Source of the DNA: RGIG8767 sp964531805
GTDB lineage: Bacteria; Bacillota; Clostridia; Lachnospirales; Lachnospiraceae
Reading direction: 5' to 3'
Length of the DNA stretch: 47,384 nt
Assembly (NCBI GenBank): GCA_964531805.1
Contig: CAZHGE010000009.1
Span: forward strand, 1-47,384
The notes under the pieces are model-generated. The model saw only the letters and a list, made by a program, of their open reading frames with translations, did no database searches and was not told where the DNA came from. Below, piece after piece: positions 17,470-26,008 of this stretch (within the stretch, counting starts at the first letter, position 1; each line of letters begins with the position of its first letter). Position numbers and translations under genes: made by a program.

Positions 17470-18768
17470 TTATGCAAAAGGATTCTCATATTTTTTTACA
17501 AGTCCCAATTCTTCTTCAATTCTTAGAAGCCGGTTGTATTTTTCTACACGTTCACTTCGACAAGGTGCACCAGTCTTAATCTGTCCTGCATTCATGGCAA
17601 CAGCAAGGTCTGCAATAAAGGTGTCTGCCGTTTCCCCGGAACGATGGGAAATGATAGAACGAAATCCGTTACGATGTGCCAGTTCAATAGCATGAATTGC
17701 CTCTGTCAGTGTACCAATCTGATTTACTTTTACCAAAATCGCATTACCGGCTCCTTTTTCAATTCCTTCCTGTAAACGTGCCGTATTGGTTACAAATAAA
17801 TCATCCCCTACCAACTGGATGCGGTTTCCCAAAACATCCGTCAATAATTTCCACCCCTCAAAGTCATCTTCCTGAAGTCCATCCTCAATGGATACAATCG
17901 GGAACTGCTGGGATAGATTTTCATAGAGTGCCACCATTTCATCAGCTGTACGGTAAATATCCCTTCCTGCCATTTTGCTTTCTCCAGGAAAATAATATTT
18001 TCCAATCTCAGGAGAATACAACTCACTGGACGCCACATCCATGGCAATTGCAATCTCTTCTCCCGGTTTATAGCCACTTTGGGAAATTGCTTCTACAATA
18101 AGAGTCAGGACTTCCTTAGTATCACGAAGATCCGGAGCAAAACCGCCTTCATCTCCTACTGCCGTAGAAAATCCTCTCTTTTTACATAGTTTTTTTAAGG
18201 TATGATAAATTTCAGCACACTGACGCAACGCTTCCGAAAAACAATCCGCTCCAATGGGCATAATCATAAATTCCTGAAAATCCACTGTATTGTCCGCATG
18301 CGCACCGCCATTTAAAATATTCATCATCGGAACTGGCAGTCTGGATGCCTGTACACCCCCCAGATAGCGGTATAACGGAATATTCAAATACTCTGCCGCC
18401 GCTCTGGCAACTGCTAAAGATACACCAAGAGTTGCATTGGCGCCCAGTTTACTTTTGTTGATTGTACCATCTGTCTGAATTAATATCTGGTCAATGGATT
18501 CCTGTTCCAATGCATTTTTCCCGATTAACGCTTCCCTAAGCTGTTCACTGACATTATGTGCCGCTTTCTGCACGCCTTTTCCGTGATAACGGTTACCACC
18601 GTCACGCAGTTCTACCGCTTCGTGTTTTCCCGTACTTGCGCCGGAAGGAACCTGGGCACAGCCAGTCACACAGTCATCTATGGTTACTTCCACCTCCACA
18701 GTAGGATTGCCCCTAGAATCTAAAATTTCTCTCCCTTTCACATCAGTTATGGTTAAATAGTCTGTCAT
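17470..18768 (-). CDS. eno: Enolase
   Basis: 432 residues, full length. Interconverts 2-phosphoglycerate and phosphoenolpyruvate. Visible signatures: REILDSRGNPTVEVEV at the N-terminus, GDEGGFAPD with a catalytic Glu, Mg ligands in SIEDGLQEDD and LVGDDLFVTN, ILVKVNQIGT containing the catalytic Lys, and SHRSGETAD. GGAGG six bases upstream supports the ATG. gpmI, the preceding glycolytic step, is two genes upstream. Confidence 0.98.
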   Translation of the reverse strand: MTDYLTITDVKGREILDSRGNPTVEVEVTIDDCVTGCAQVPSGASTGKHEAVELRDGGNRYHGKGVQKAAHNVSEQLREALIGKNALEQESIDQILIQTDGTINKSKLGANATLGVSLAVARAAAEYLNIPLYRYLGGVQASRLPVPMMNILNGGAHADNTVDFQEFMIMPIGADCFSEALRQCAEIYHTLKKLCKKRGFSTAVGDEGGFAPDLRDTKEVLTLIVEAISQSGYKPGEEIAIAMDVASSELYSPEIGKYYFPGESKMAGRDIYRTADEMVALYENLSQQFPIVSIEDGLQEDDFEGWKLLTDVLGNRIQLVGDDLFVTNTARLQEGIEKGAGNAILVKVNQIGTLTEAIHAIELAHRNGFRSIISHRSGETADTFIADLAVAMNAGQIKTGAPCRSERVEKYNRLLRIEEELGLVKKYENPFA

Positions 18769-18829
18769 ATTCTGCCTCCGTTTCTACATACATTCTATTC
18801 GGCTTTTTAGAAAGTATTTCCAAAAACAA

Positions 18830-18850
18830 AGGCAGCTATACAGCTGCCTA
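18830..18850 (-). terminator. Terminator overlapping the DUF554 stop codon
   Basis: Stem AGGCAGCT / AGCTGCCT with loop GTAT, then TTTGTTTTTG on the minus strand. The first stem bases lie in the TAG stop codon of the DUF554 gene. Confidence 0.8.
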
Positions 18851-19531
18851 CATAAATTGACATAATAAAATAGGAATGAAAATTGCTGGTACATAATTCA
18901 TTACTTTCAGTTTTGTAATTCCAAGCATATTTAGTGCAAGTCCGATAATAATAACTGAACCCACACAGGTCATTTCAGCAATGATCGTATCCGTTAAAAA
19001 TGGAGCAACCCACTGTGCTGCCAGTGTAATAGTTCCCTGATATACAAATACAAATGCCGCAGACAGCATAACCCCCACACCCATAGTAGATGCAAAAATA
19101 ACCGCTGCAACACCATCCAACATTGATTTGTTAAACAGCATTTCATGGTTGCCCTGTAAGCCACTCTGCAAGGAACCTACAATAGTCATGGCTCCTACAC
19201 AGAACAAAAGAGAGGCAGATACAAACCCTTCTGCAATCGAAACCTTACCACCATCCTTGCTTTTAAACTTGTTTTCAAGCCACAAACCAAAGTGATTGAG
19301 TTTTGCATCCAGGTCTATTCCTTCACCGATTAACGCTCCCACAACCATGGAAATAATCAGTATCAACGAATTTTCTCCTTTTAAGGAGCCGCTGATTCCC
19401 AAATACAAAGTACATAATCCCAGTCCCTTCATCATCGTATCGGATAGTTTCTCCGGAATTCCTTTTTTAAGCAGCATACCTACTGCCGCACCGATTATAA
19501 CGGCGATTGTATTTACAATTGTGCCTAACAT
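18848..19531 (-). CDS. DUF554 family membrane protein
   Basis: 227 residues from ATG 19531, which has AGGAG six bases upstream. Six to seven membrane segments. MLGTIVNTIAVIIGAAVGMLLKKGIP and VGALIGEGIDLDAKL are typical of the DUF554 (YdfK/YqgA) family of uncharacterised membrane proteins. It sits between gpmI and eno as a separate unit with its own terminator. Confidence 0.85.
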   Translation of the reverse strand: MLGTIVNTIAVIIGAAVGMLLKKGIPEKLSDTMMKGLGLCTLYLGISGSLKGENSLILIISMVVGALIGEGIDLDAKLNHFGLWLENKFKSKDGGKVSIAEGFVSASLLFCVGAMTIVGSLQSGLQGNHEMLFNKSMLDGVAAVIFASTMGVGVMLSAAFVFVYQGTITLAAQWVAPFLTDTIIAEMTCVGSVIIIGLALNMLGITKLKVMNYVPAIFIPILLCQFM

Positions 19532-19564
19532 AATTTTCTCCTGTACTTCTTTCATTCACCAAAG

Positions 19565-19592
19565 AAGAAAGAGTCGAAACCGACTCTTTCTT
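19565..19592 (-). terminator. Terminator of gpmI
   Basis: Perfect 12-base stem AAGAAAGAGTCG / CGACTCTTTCTT with a four-base loop, nine bases past the gpmI stop codon; T-rich downstream on the minus strand. Confidence 0.75.
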
Positions 19593-19601
19593 TTTTATCC
19601 A

Positions 19602-21143
19602 TTATTTTTTAATTAATAAAGATTTTCCTGTCATTTCAGCAGGCTGCTCCTTACCCATTGTAGCAATTAAAGTAGGAACGATATCTGCTAAGCAGCCGCC
19701 TTCTGCAAGTGTATATGCAGGATCGTAGTTTACAAGAATAAAAGGTACTTCATTTGTTGTATGAGCGGTGAAAGGTTCGCCTGTCTCATAATCAACAAGC
19801 TGTTCTGCGTTACCGTGGTCAGCACAGATAAACATAGTACCATCTACAGAAAGTAATGCGTCCACTGCCTTACCAACACATTCATCCACTGCTTCTACTG
19901 CCTTAACAGCTGCTTCCTGCACACCTGTATGACCAACCATATCCGGGTTTGCAAAGTTGATGATGATGACATCGTATTCGCAGGATTTAATTGCATCTAC
20001 TAATTTATCACATACTTCGTAAGCACTCATTTCAGGCTTGAGATCATAAGTAGCAACATCCTTAGGAGAATTTACTAAGATTCTGTTTTCGCCTTCGTTT
20101 GGTTCTTCTACGCCACCGTTAAAGAAGAATGTAACGTGGGCATATTTTTCTGTCTCAGCAATTCTTGCCTGTGTCATATTGTTAGCAGCTAACCATTCAC
20201 CAAATGTATTGGTAATGGAAATCTTATGGAAAGCAACTTCTTTATTCGGAATTGTAGGGTCATAATCTGAGAAACATACAAATGTAACATCAAGACGTTC
20301 TCTGTCAAATCCCTTGAAATCATCATCACAGAATGCTCTTGTGATTTCTCTTGCACGGTCAGGACGGAAGTTAAAGAAGATTACGGAATCTTTATCCTTG
20401 ATTGTTGCAACTGGTGCACCGTTTTCTTCAATGACTGTAGGAATCACAAATTCGTCCGTCTTATCATTGTCATAAGAAGCCTGGATTGCAGCAGGACCGC
20501 TTGTTCCCTTATTGCCTTCGCCCTTTGTAAGTGCATCGTAAGCAATCTTAACACGGTCATAGTTGTTATCTCGATCCATTGCATAATATCTTCCTGCAAC
20601 AGAAGCGATCTTACCAACACCAATCTCAGCCATTTTAGCTTCTAACTGTTCTGCAAATTCTTTACCGCTTGCTGGAGGTGTATCACGTCCGTCTAAGAAA
20701 GCATGTACATATACTTTTTCAAGGCCGTTTCTCTTAGCAAGTTCTAACAGACCATATAAATGTGTATTGTGGCTGTGTACACCACCGTCTGATAAAAGAC
20801 CGAACATATGAAGTGCGGAGTCATTCTCTTTACAATTCTTAACTGCAGATAATAAAGCAGGATTCTCAAAAAATGTTCCATCCTGAATCTCTTTTGTAAT
20901 TCTGGTAAGTTCCTGATATACAATTCTACCAGCACCCATATTCAAATGACCAACTTCGGAGTTACCCATCTGTCCATCCGGAAGTCCTACTGCCATTCCA
21001 CTGGCATTACCTTTTACAAAAGGATATTCCTTCATTAACTTATCCATAACAGGGGTCTTTGCCATTGCTACGGCATTGCCCTTAGCGTCGTTGTTTAATC
21101 CATATCCATCAAGGATCATCAAAACGGTTGGTTTTTTACTCAT
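19602..21143 (-). CDS. gpmI: Cofactor-independent phosphoglycerate mutase
   Basis: 513 residues from ATG 21143 (GGAGAG upstream); the frame runs further upstream through a terminator hairpin, which is not coding. Interconverts 3- and 2-phosphoglycerate using two Mn ions. Metal ligands and catalytic Ser are visible: LMILDGYG, GQMGNSEVGHLNMGAGR (Ser), GRDTPP, FICADHGNAEQL and GEPFTAHTTNEVPF. A glycolytic partner of eno, encoded close by. Confidence 0.97.
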   Translation of the reverse strand: MSKKPTVLMILDGYGLNNDAKGNAVAMAKTPVMDKLMKEYPFVKGNASGMAVGLPDGQMGNSEVGHLNMGAGRIVYQELTRITKEIQDGTFFENPALLSAVKNCKENDSALHMFGLLSDGGVHSHNTHLYGLLELAKRNGLEKVYVHAFLDGRDTPPASGKEFAEQLEAKMAEIGVGKIASVAGRYYAMDRDNNYDRVKIAYDALTKGEGNKGTSGPAAIQASYDNDKTDEFVIPTVIEENGAPVATIKDKDSVIFFNFRPDRAREITRAFCDDDFKGFDRERLDVTFVCFSDYDPTIPNKEVAFHKISITNTFGEWLAANNMTQARIAETEKYAHVTFFFNGGVEEPNEGENRILVNSPKDVATYDLKPEMSAYEVCDKLVDAIKSCEYDVIIINFANPDMVGHTGVQEAAVKAVEAVDECVGKAVDALLSVDGTMFICADHGNAEQLVDYETGEPFTAHTTNEVPFILVNYDPAYTLAEGGCLADIVPTLIATMGKEQPAEMTGKSLLIKK

Positions 21144-21220
21144 ATTTTTCTCTCCATTCTGTTGTCTTAGCAACTCATAATAAATTAATTGTGTTTTGCA
21201 CAAATTATGCTTCACTAAAA

Positions 21221-21260
21221 ATGACGGTAGAAAATCAGTACTACTGCTTTCCACCGTCAT
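21221..21260 (-). terminator. Terminator of HTH/DUF2975 operon
   Basis: ATGACGGT / ACCGTCAT outer stem, GAAA/TTTC next, and an inner CAGTA/TACTG, then TTTTTAG on the minus strand. It lies between the small HTH gene and gpmI. Confidence 0.65.
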
Positions 21261-21340
21261 GAATTATAACACTATCTTTTGCGTTCTTGCAACTATTGAA
21301 AAGATATTTATCACGCATATTTTCTTATTAGATTGGCAAA

Positions 21341-21556
21341 CTACTCTCCGCCCTTTTCATATTCCAATATATCCCCCGGCTGGCAATCCAAAACCTCACA
21401 AATTGCTTCTAAGGTCGAAAAACGGATAGCACTGATCTTACCGGTTTTGATTTTAGACAAATTCACATTGGATACTCCTACTTTTTCAGATAATTCATTC
21501 AGACTCATTTTTCGGTCTGCCATAACTCTGTCTAATCTTAAAATGATTTTTCCCAT
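21341..21556 (-). CDS. Small YozG-type HTH regulator
   Basis: 71 residues, nearly all one Cro/CI-type helix-turn-helix (MSLNELSEKVGVSNVNLSKIKTGK, then LEAICEVLDCQPGDILEY). Regulators of this kind sit next to DUF2975 membrane proteins. It starts 12 bases after the DUF2975 stop, so the two are one operon. Two dyads of CATTAA/TTAATG type flank the operon promoter and are candidate autoregulatory operators. Confidence 0.9.
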   Translation of the reverse strand: MGKIILRLDRVMADRKMSLNELSEKVGVSNVNLSKIKTGKISAIRFSTLEAICEVLDCQPGDILEYEKGGE

Positions 21557-21568
21557 ACTTACACCATC

Positions 21569-22306
21569 CTATAAAGTCTCATCTGATTCCTGCTGTAACA
21601 CTGCACCATATTTAAAAATATAGGCAAGCACAAAAATCAAAAGAATTACCATCACTACACCAAGGTCCACGCCTAAAACCATCTGCACATTATTCGTAAA
21701 AATAGATTCCGTAATAGAATTCATAATGGAATTCATCACTACCCATGGGAATAAAGAATAAGCAAGGCAGTTTAAGTTCTTCACGACGCCTTCTTCAAAT
21801 GGAGACTGGCAGTCTCTAAATGCGCGGCAGGGTCTGCCTGCAAAAACAAGTGTAACATATAATGCAGCAATTGTAACAATTGCTAAAATCAGTACAACAC
21901 GAAGATCGCCAAATTCAACTGTGTAAGTGTCAACCGTTCCTCTTACACCAATCGCAGAATCTTCTACAAGAATTTCATCTGCTTCATATACAATGCCATT
22001 TACATCCATTTTCATCTGCTGTATCTCTGCCTCATCTTCATCTGTCAAGCCAGCATACATACCTTCTGCAAACGCTTCCTTATCCTCCTCTGTAAAAGCC
22101 ACGCCAAAGGATGACACATCCACCATGACATCTGCTGTTGCACTCATCTCCATTGTAATTAAATCCTTTGGAAGTACCATAGTAATAATGGTTCCCAATA
22201 CAGTAAATACCAGACCAATAATCAAAAAGATCTTCATAATCCTTACAATAATGTTACTAACGTTACCTAATTTGTTGATTTTTAAAATTGCATCCTCTTT
22301 TTTCAT
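21569..22306 (-). CDS. DUF2975 membrane protein
   Basis: 245 residues. Four membrane segments (about 22-45, 135-158, 185-205, 215-235) with a 90-residue acidic extracytoplasmic loop between the first two. The layout and the partner HTH gene match DUF2975 proteins, whose function is unknown. AAGGAG precedes the start. Confidence 0.82.
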   Translation of the reverse strand: MKKEDAILKINKLGNVSNIIVRIMKIFLIIGLVFTVLGTIITMVLPKDLITMEMSATADVMVDVSSFGVAFTEEDKEAFAEGMYAGLTDEDEAEIQQMKMDVNGIVYEADEILVEDSAIGVRGTVDTYTVEFGDLRVVLILAIVTIAALYVTLVFAGRPCRAFRDCQSPFEEGVVKNLNCLAYSLFPWVVMNSIMNSITESIFTNNVQMVLGVDLGVVMVILLIFVLAYIFKYGAVLQQESDETL

Positions 22307-22343
22307 AAAATGATATCTCCTTCGTTAAATAAAATATTGTTTT

Positions 22344-22427
22344 CATTAAATATTTAATGTTTATCGATAATTGCATTATATGCGTGCATTTTATACTTGT
22401 CAATACTTTTTTAATGAAAAACATTAA
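22344..22427 (-). promoter_or_regulatory. Consensus promoter flanked by two dyads
   Basis: Minus strand carries a perfect TTGACA (22398-22403), 17 bases, TATAAT (22375-22380). A perfect 16-base palindrome CATTAAATATTTAATG (22344-22359) lies just downstream of it and a second inverted repeat TTAATG-A5-CATTAA (22411-22427) just upstream. It drives the DUF2975/HTH operon. Confidence 0.75.
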
Positions 22428-22442
22428 TTTTTTTACAAAAAA

Positions 22443-22469
22443 GATGAAGTGCTATCCAAGCACTTCATC
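22443..22469 (-). terminator. Terminator formed from the end of the HD-GYP gene
   Basis: Stem GATGAAGTGCT / AGCACTTCATC. On the minus strand the first arm is the last codons of the HD-GYP frame and the stop codon is in the loop-side arm; TTTTTT follows. The terminator thus uses coding bases. Confidence 0.85.
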
Positions 22470-23567
22470 CGCTTCATCATTACTGTATTTATCTGCACAA
22501 GCTTCCAGTTCTCTTTTTGCCTGTCTGAAACATTCAAGCAGTTTAGGCGAAAATACTCCTTTTTCTCCCTGAATAATCATGTCATATGCTTCATCATAAG
22601 ACACCGCACTCTTATAGAAGTTTTCACTGATTAACGCCTCATAACAATCCGCAAGTGAAACAAGCTGGGCAGAAATCGGAATCTCATCTCCTTTTAATCC
22701 ATCCGGATAGCCATTTCCATCATACCGCTCATGATGGGAGCGTGTAATCTCGCGGCAGCACTGCTGATACTCTTTTCCCCATGCTTCCGTGATACTATCC
22801 GCAATCTCATATCCTCTTAATGGATGGGAACGTACATATTCTTTTTCTTCCGGTGTCAATTTACCAGGTTTTAACAAAACCGAATCCCGAATTAATATTT
22901 TACCAATATCATGAAGCACACATACGGATACGATTACCTTGATTTTTTCTGGTGTTAATCCATATTCCGGATACTTTTCCATCATATGATTGGCTAAAAT
23001 CTCTGTAAAACCACTAATTTTCTTAATATGACTACGGTTCTCCAAATTACGGTATTCTACAATGGTACCAAGCATTTCGATTACATTATCGTTTACTTTT
23101 TTCAATTGTTCAGACTGTGCAAGCAGCATTTTATACTGATTTCGCAGCGTCATAGTCTGTTTTTCCAGTTTTTCTTTATATTCATGATTCTGCATATAAA
23201 GCCCGACTAATTTTTCTACCTTTTCAAGGACAAAATCCTTATGCACCGGTTTCCGGATATAATCAGATGCCCCATATTTAAAACACTCTGCCAATGTCTC
23301 AAACGAATTTTCCCCTGTTACCATCAGCACTGGAAATTCACTGAGGTATTTTTTGGCACTCAACGTTTTTAACAGTGTAACACCATCCATTTTGGGCATC
23401 ACAATATCTAAAAGCACTGCCGCAATTTCTTTTTTCTGCTCTTCTATCCGTTCTAATGCTTCCTCACCATCACTCGCTTCTACCAGTTCATACTTCCCCT
23501 TCAGAATATCTTTTAATACCTGTCTGTTAAATAAGGAATCATCCACTATCAAAAGTTTATTTCTCAT
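22452..23567 (-). CDS. Response regulator with HD-GYP phosphodiesterase domain
   Basis: 371 residues. Receiver domain 1-120 with phosphoacceptor Asp54 (LLDIVMPKMDG), a coiled linker (125-165), then HD-GYP (165-345). Metal and catalytic residues are complete: LHDIGK (His219-Asp220), His248, HHERYDGNGYP (278-288) and Asp307. It should hydrolyse c-di-GMP or a related cyclic dinucleotide under control of an unknown kinase. It starts 44 bases after the repeat-FapA gene, likely one operon, and its activity would oppose the PilZ receptor encoded at 12097. Confidence 0.92.
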   Translation of the reverse strand: MRNKLLIVDDSLFNRQVLKDILKGKYELVEASDGEEALERIEEQKKEIAAVLLDIVMPKMDGVTLLKTLSAKKYLSEFPVLMVTGENSFETLAECFKYGASDYIRKPVHKDFVLEKVEKLVGLYMQNHEYKEKLEKQTMTLRNQYKMLLAQSEQLKKVNDNVIEMLGTIVEYRNLENRSHIKKISGFTEILANHMMEKYPEYGLTPEKIKVIVSVCVLHDIGKILIRDSVLLKPGKLTPEEKEYVRSHPLRGYEIADSITEAWGKEYQQCCREITRSHHERYDGNGYPDGLKGDEIPISAQLVSLADCYEALISENFYKSAVSYDEAYDMIIQGEKGVFSPKLLECFRQAKRELEACADKYSNDEADEVLG

Positions 23568-23611
23568 AGGATTCCCTCCTTCCCCTTTATATCACTAAAA
23601 ACAATTCTTCA

Positions 23612-25762
23612 TCAATTACTGGACACTACAATCTCATCACTGTCGCTCTTAATTACCACATTATAGTGATTGTCTGCCTGCCACCTGCGGTTATTAATTT
23701 CCACAACCGTTCCTTCAAAAGCACGGCCGCCGATTACTACTTTTGCTTCCTTGAGCTTATTTTGATATTTTTCCAGTTTGACTCTCATATCATTAATCTG
23801 TGTACGTTTTGCAATAACGGACTTTTCTAACTTAATAAACAAATCCATTGTATTTCTTATTTCTGCCGGATATTTGGCTACCACACTCTGATACGAATTG
23901 TTCAACATATGTAGTTCCTGTTCTGCTTCCCAAATAGCGGAATTCAAATCCTGCATTTTTTTCTGTATCTGCTCGTTATATCCAACCTTTAATGCCGTAT
24001 GCAGACCAATTGAATTACCGGAATTTTTAATTCGAAATCCCTTTTCAGCACAGGCAACTCCGCCTGCAATGGTAGAGGAACTGATAATCATCCCCCCCGC
24101 ATACAACTGGCTGTTTAAACATTTATTTACCTGAATATCTTCATTTGCCTCTACTTTTACCGCTTCGAAAAACCGGCTGACAATTCCTTTTTCAGACTTG
24201 ATATAACCATGTCCCGCTGCATTCATTCCTTTTTTCAAAAGGATATTTCCACCACATACAATGGTTGCGGCACCGACATTTCCATCGATTTCCAAATCCT
24301 CAGTCACATGAACTTCAGTTCCGGCTTCCACATTTCCTTTAATATGGAGACTGCCATCAAAATTGATATTTCCTGTTGCAAGTGTCACATCTTCCACTTC
24401 CATATGACGCGAAACTTCCAGTGTTGTTTCATTCATTTTGACCATTCCACTGACTGTCGCTATGTAGGTCTTCCGGTCAGGCAGCATTTCAAATCCCTTG
24501 CCGACTAAAATTCCTTTTTCCATGCCTCTTTGTGCAGGAATGACTTTACCACTCACGGTATAGCCATCCGTCCCCGGCTCTGCCCGATGGTAATATGCAA
24601 GTTTTTGTCCTTCTTTTACAGTTTCAAACCATTCGACATTTTTGTAATCCGCCGAACCGTCTTTCATGATCTTCGGTCTTTTGTTAATCATGGTACGGAA
24701 ATAGCACTCATACCAGCCATCCGCACCCTTACGTGGAATCTGTCCTCTTGCAATCAGGACGGGTTTTCTTGTATTTTGCGTATTTACAATTTCTTCTATG
24801 GCACTTTGAATAATACCGGCACGTATGTCATGAAGATCCAGAATATCCAAAAGCCTTTGTTTTGTTATCACCTTATCTTTTGCCAAAATACGGACATACG
24901 CTTCCATGGAATTGGTTGAAATTTCAACTTCAATATCCTCTGCCTTAACCAGATTCTTCGTCAGTTTTTGCTTTTGCTGACTAATATCTTCAAGCATGGC
25001 CTTACGCTTTTTGCGCATTTCCTTTGAGGTGTAGCGGAGTTTTCGATATATTTCCACATTGAGGCCCATTTCCAACCCTTTTCGAATCTCACGCATCTGA
25101 CGCCAGGAATATAACGGATTGCTATATTTTTGCACATCAATCCGTTTTTCCATACCTTCACGAAGCTCTCTCATCTGGCACCAGCTGTATTCCATTGTTG
25201 CATAAAGAGATACATCCACGCCGGATAGCAAACCCTTTCTGATTTCTGCAAGAGATGGACCAATATATTCTTTTATCAGATAGGGGTCCATATTTAGTCC
25301 GGCTTTTAATGCCTGTCTGATTTCAAATAGCTGCTTTGCATCGTATCCTTCCTGAATATACTTTGATAAATCTATCCCCTCTGTATGAGCAATCCGTATC
25401 TGTTTTAATACGTCCGCCTTCATATGACTATAACCGGAAAGATCAATTCCTGCCTTCAAACCTTTTCGGATTTGGCGCATCTTTTCATATGGAATAGAAA
25501 GCGAAGAGTATATTTTAACGTCCACACCTTCCCTTAAACCTTTGCGAATTTCTTCCATCTGAAACCAGTCATATTCTGGATTTGCATACATGTCTACCGG
25601 AAGTTTTTCCATCAGTCCCAGACGAATCTGGCGCATCTGAATGGCAAGATGTTTTTTATCTGCGTAAACAGACGTATCTATTCCTGCCGAAATCCCCAGA
25701 TTAATTTCATTTAGCTGATCTTTTTCAAAATCAACACTCGTCATTTTATTCATTTCCGTCAT
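23612..25762 (-). CDS. IR.GL tandem-repeat protein fused to FapA (DUF342) domain
   Basis: 716 residues from ATG 25762 (AAGGCGGTGA five bases upstream). Residues about 17-240 hold nine copies of a 26-residue repeat with core QMrqIRKGLkaGiDvs.Y; spacing is 26 in nearly every case. Then a linker and a FapA/DUF342 module: an N-terminal beta region with ADGWYECYF (about 350) and GTDGYTV, a right-handed beta-helix-like stretch (GNINFDGSLHIKGNVEAG, about 464-482), and a C-terminal coiled coil (600-680). No signal or membrane segment. FapA-like proteins are linked to surface polysaccharide or polar signalling in some bacteria; the repeat has no known function. It precedes the HD-GYP regulator gene. 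Confidence 0.85.
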   Translation of the reverse strand: MTEMNKMTSVDFEKDQLNEINLGISAGIDTSVYADKKHLAIQMRQIRLGLMEKLPVDMYANPEYDWFQMEEIRKGLREGVDVKIYSSLSIPYEKMRQIRKGLKAGIDLSGYSHMKADVLKQIRIAHTEGIDLSKYIQEGYDAKQLFEIRQALKAGLNMDPYLIKEYIGPSLAEIRKGLLSGVDVSLYATMEYSWCQMRELREGMEKRIDVQKYSNPLYSWRQMREIRKGLEMGLNVEIYRKLRYTSKEMRKKRKAMLEDISQQKQKLTKNLVKAEDIEVEISTNSMEAYVRILAKDKVITKQRLLDILDLHDIRAGIIQSAIEEIVNTQNTRKPVLIARGQIPRKGADGWYECYFRTMINKRPKIMKDGSADYKNVEWFETVKEGQKLAYYHRAEPGTDGYTVSGKVIPAQRGMEKGILVGKGFEMLPDRKTYIATVSGMVKMNETTLEVSRHMEVEDVTLATGNINFDGSLHIKGNVEAGTEVHVTEDLEIDGNVGAATIVCGGNILLKKGMNAAGHGYIKSEKGIVSRFFEAVKVEANEDIQVNKCLNSQLYAGGMIISSSTIAGGVACAEKGFRIKNSGNSIGLHTALKVGYNEQIQKKMQDLNSAIWEAEQELHMLNNSYQSVVAKYPAEIRNTMDLFIKLEKSVIAKRTQINDMRVKLEKYQNKLKEAKVVIGGRAFEGTVVEINNRRWQADNHYNVVIKSDSDEIVVSSN

Positions 25763-25842
25763 ACAATTCACCGCCTTATTTGTACGCACAATTCCCCGTT
25801 TACAATTTTATTATCACATTTTTACACCTTTAAATCAATATA

Positions 25843-25871
25843 TTATACACAATTTATACAATTCCTATAAT
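25843..25871 (+). promoter_or_regulatory. Promoter of the CDF transporter gene
   Basis: TTATAC (25843-25848), 17 bases, TATAAT (25866-25871). The start point near 25878 would give a leader of about 130 bases before the CDF start codon. Confidence 0.55.
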
Positions 25872-25877
25872 ACCAAC

Positions 25878-26008
25878 TTACTTCTGTTTCCCTAAGCCAA
25901 CCACAGTCTGCCGTGACAAACCATGTAAGATTATGGTAGATTGGAAATAACAGCAACGGAACTTTGTTCCGTTGTTGCCACAAATCAAAAATAAAAGGAA
26001 TTTTAAAA
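25878..26008 (+). other. Long structured 5' leader of the CDF gene
   Basis: Two hairpins: a complex one at about 25904-25941 (AGTCT/AGATT around CCAT/ATGG) and a strong one at 25950-25975 (CAACGGAAC-TTT-GTTCCGTTG). No T run follows either, so these are not simple terminators. I could not match it to the NiCo or Mn riboswitch consensus as I know them. Confidence 0.4.

Noticed and set aside
25878..26008. NiCo or yybP-ykoY (Mn) riboswitch before the CDF gene
   Set aside because: The conserved loop sequences I know for those classes are not visible; kept only as an unclassified structured leader.
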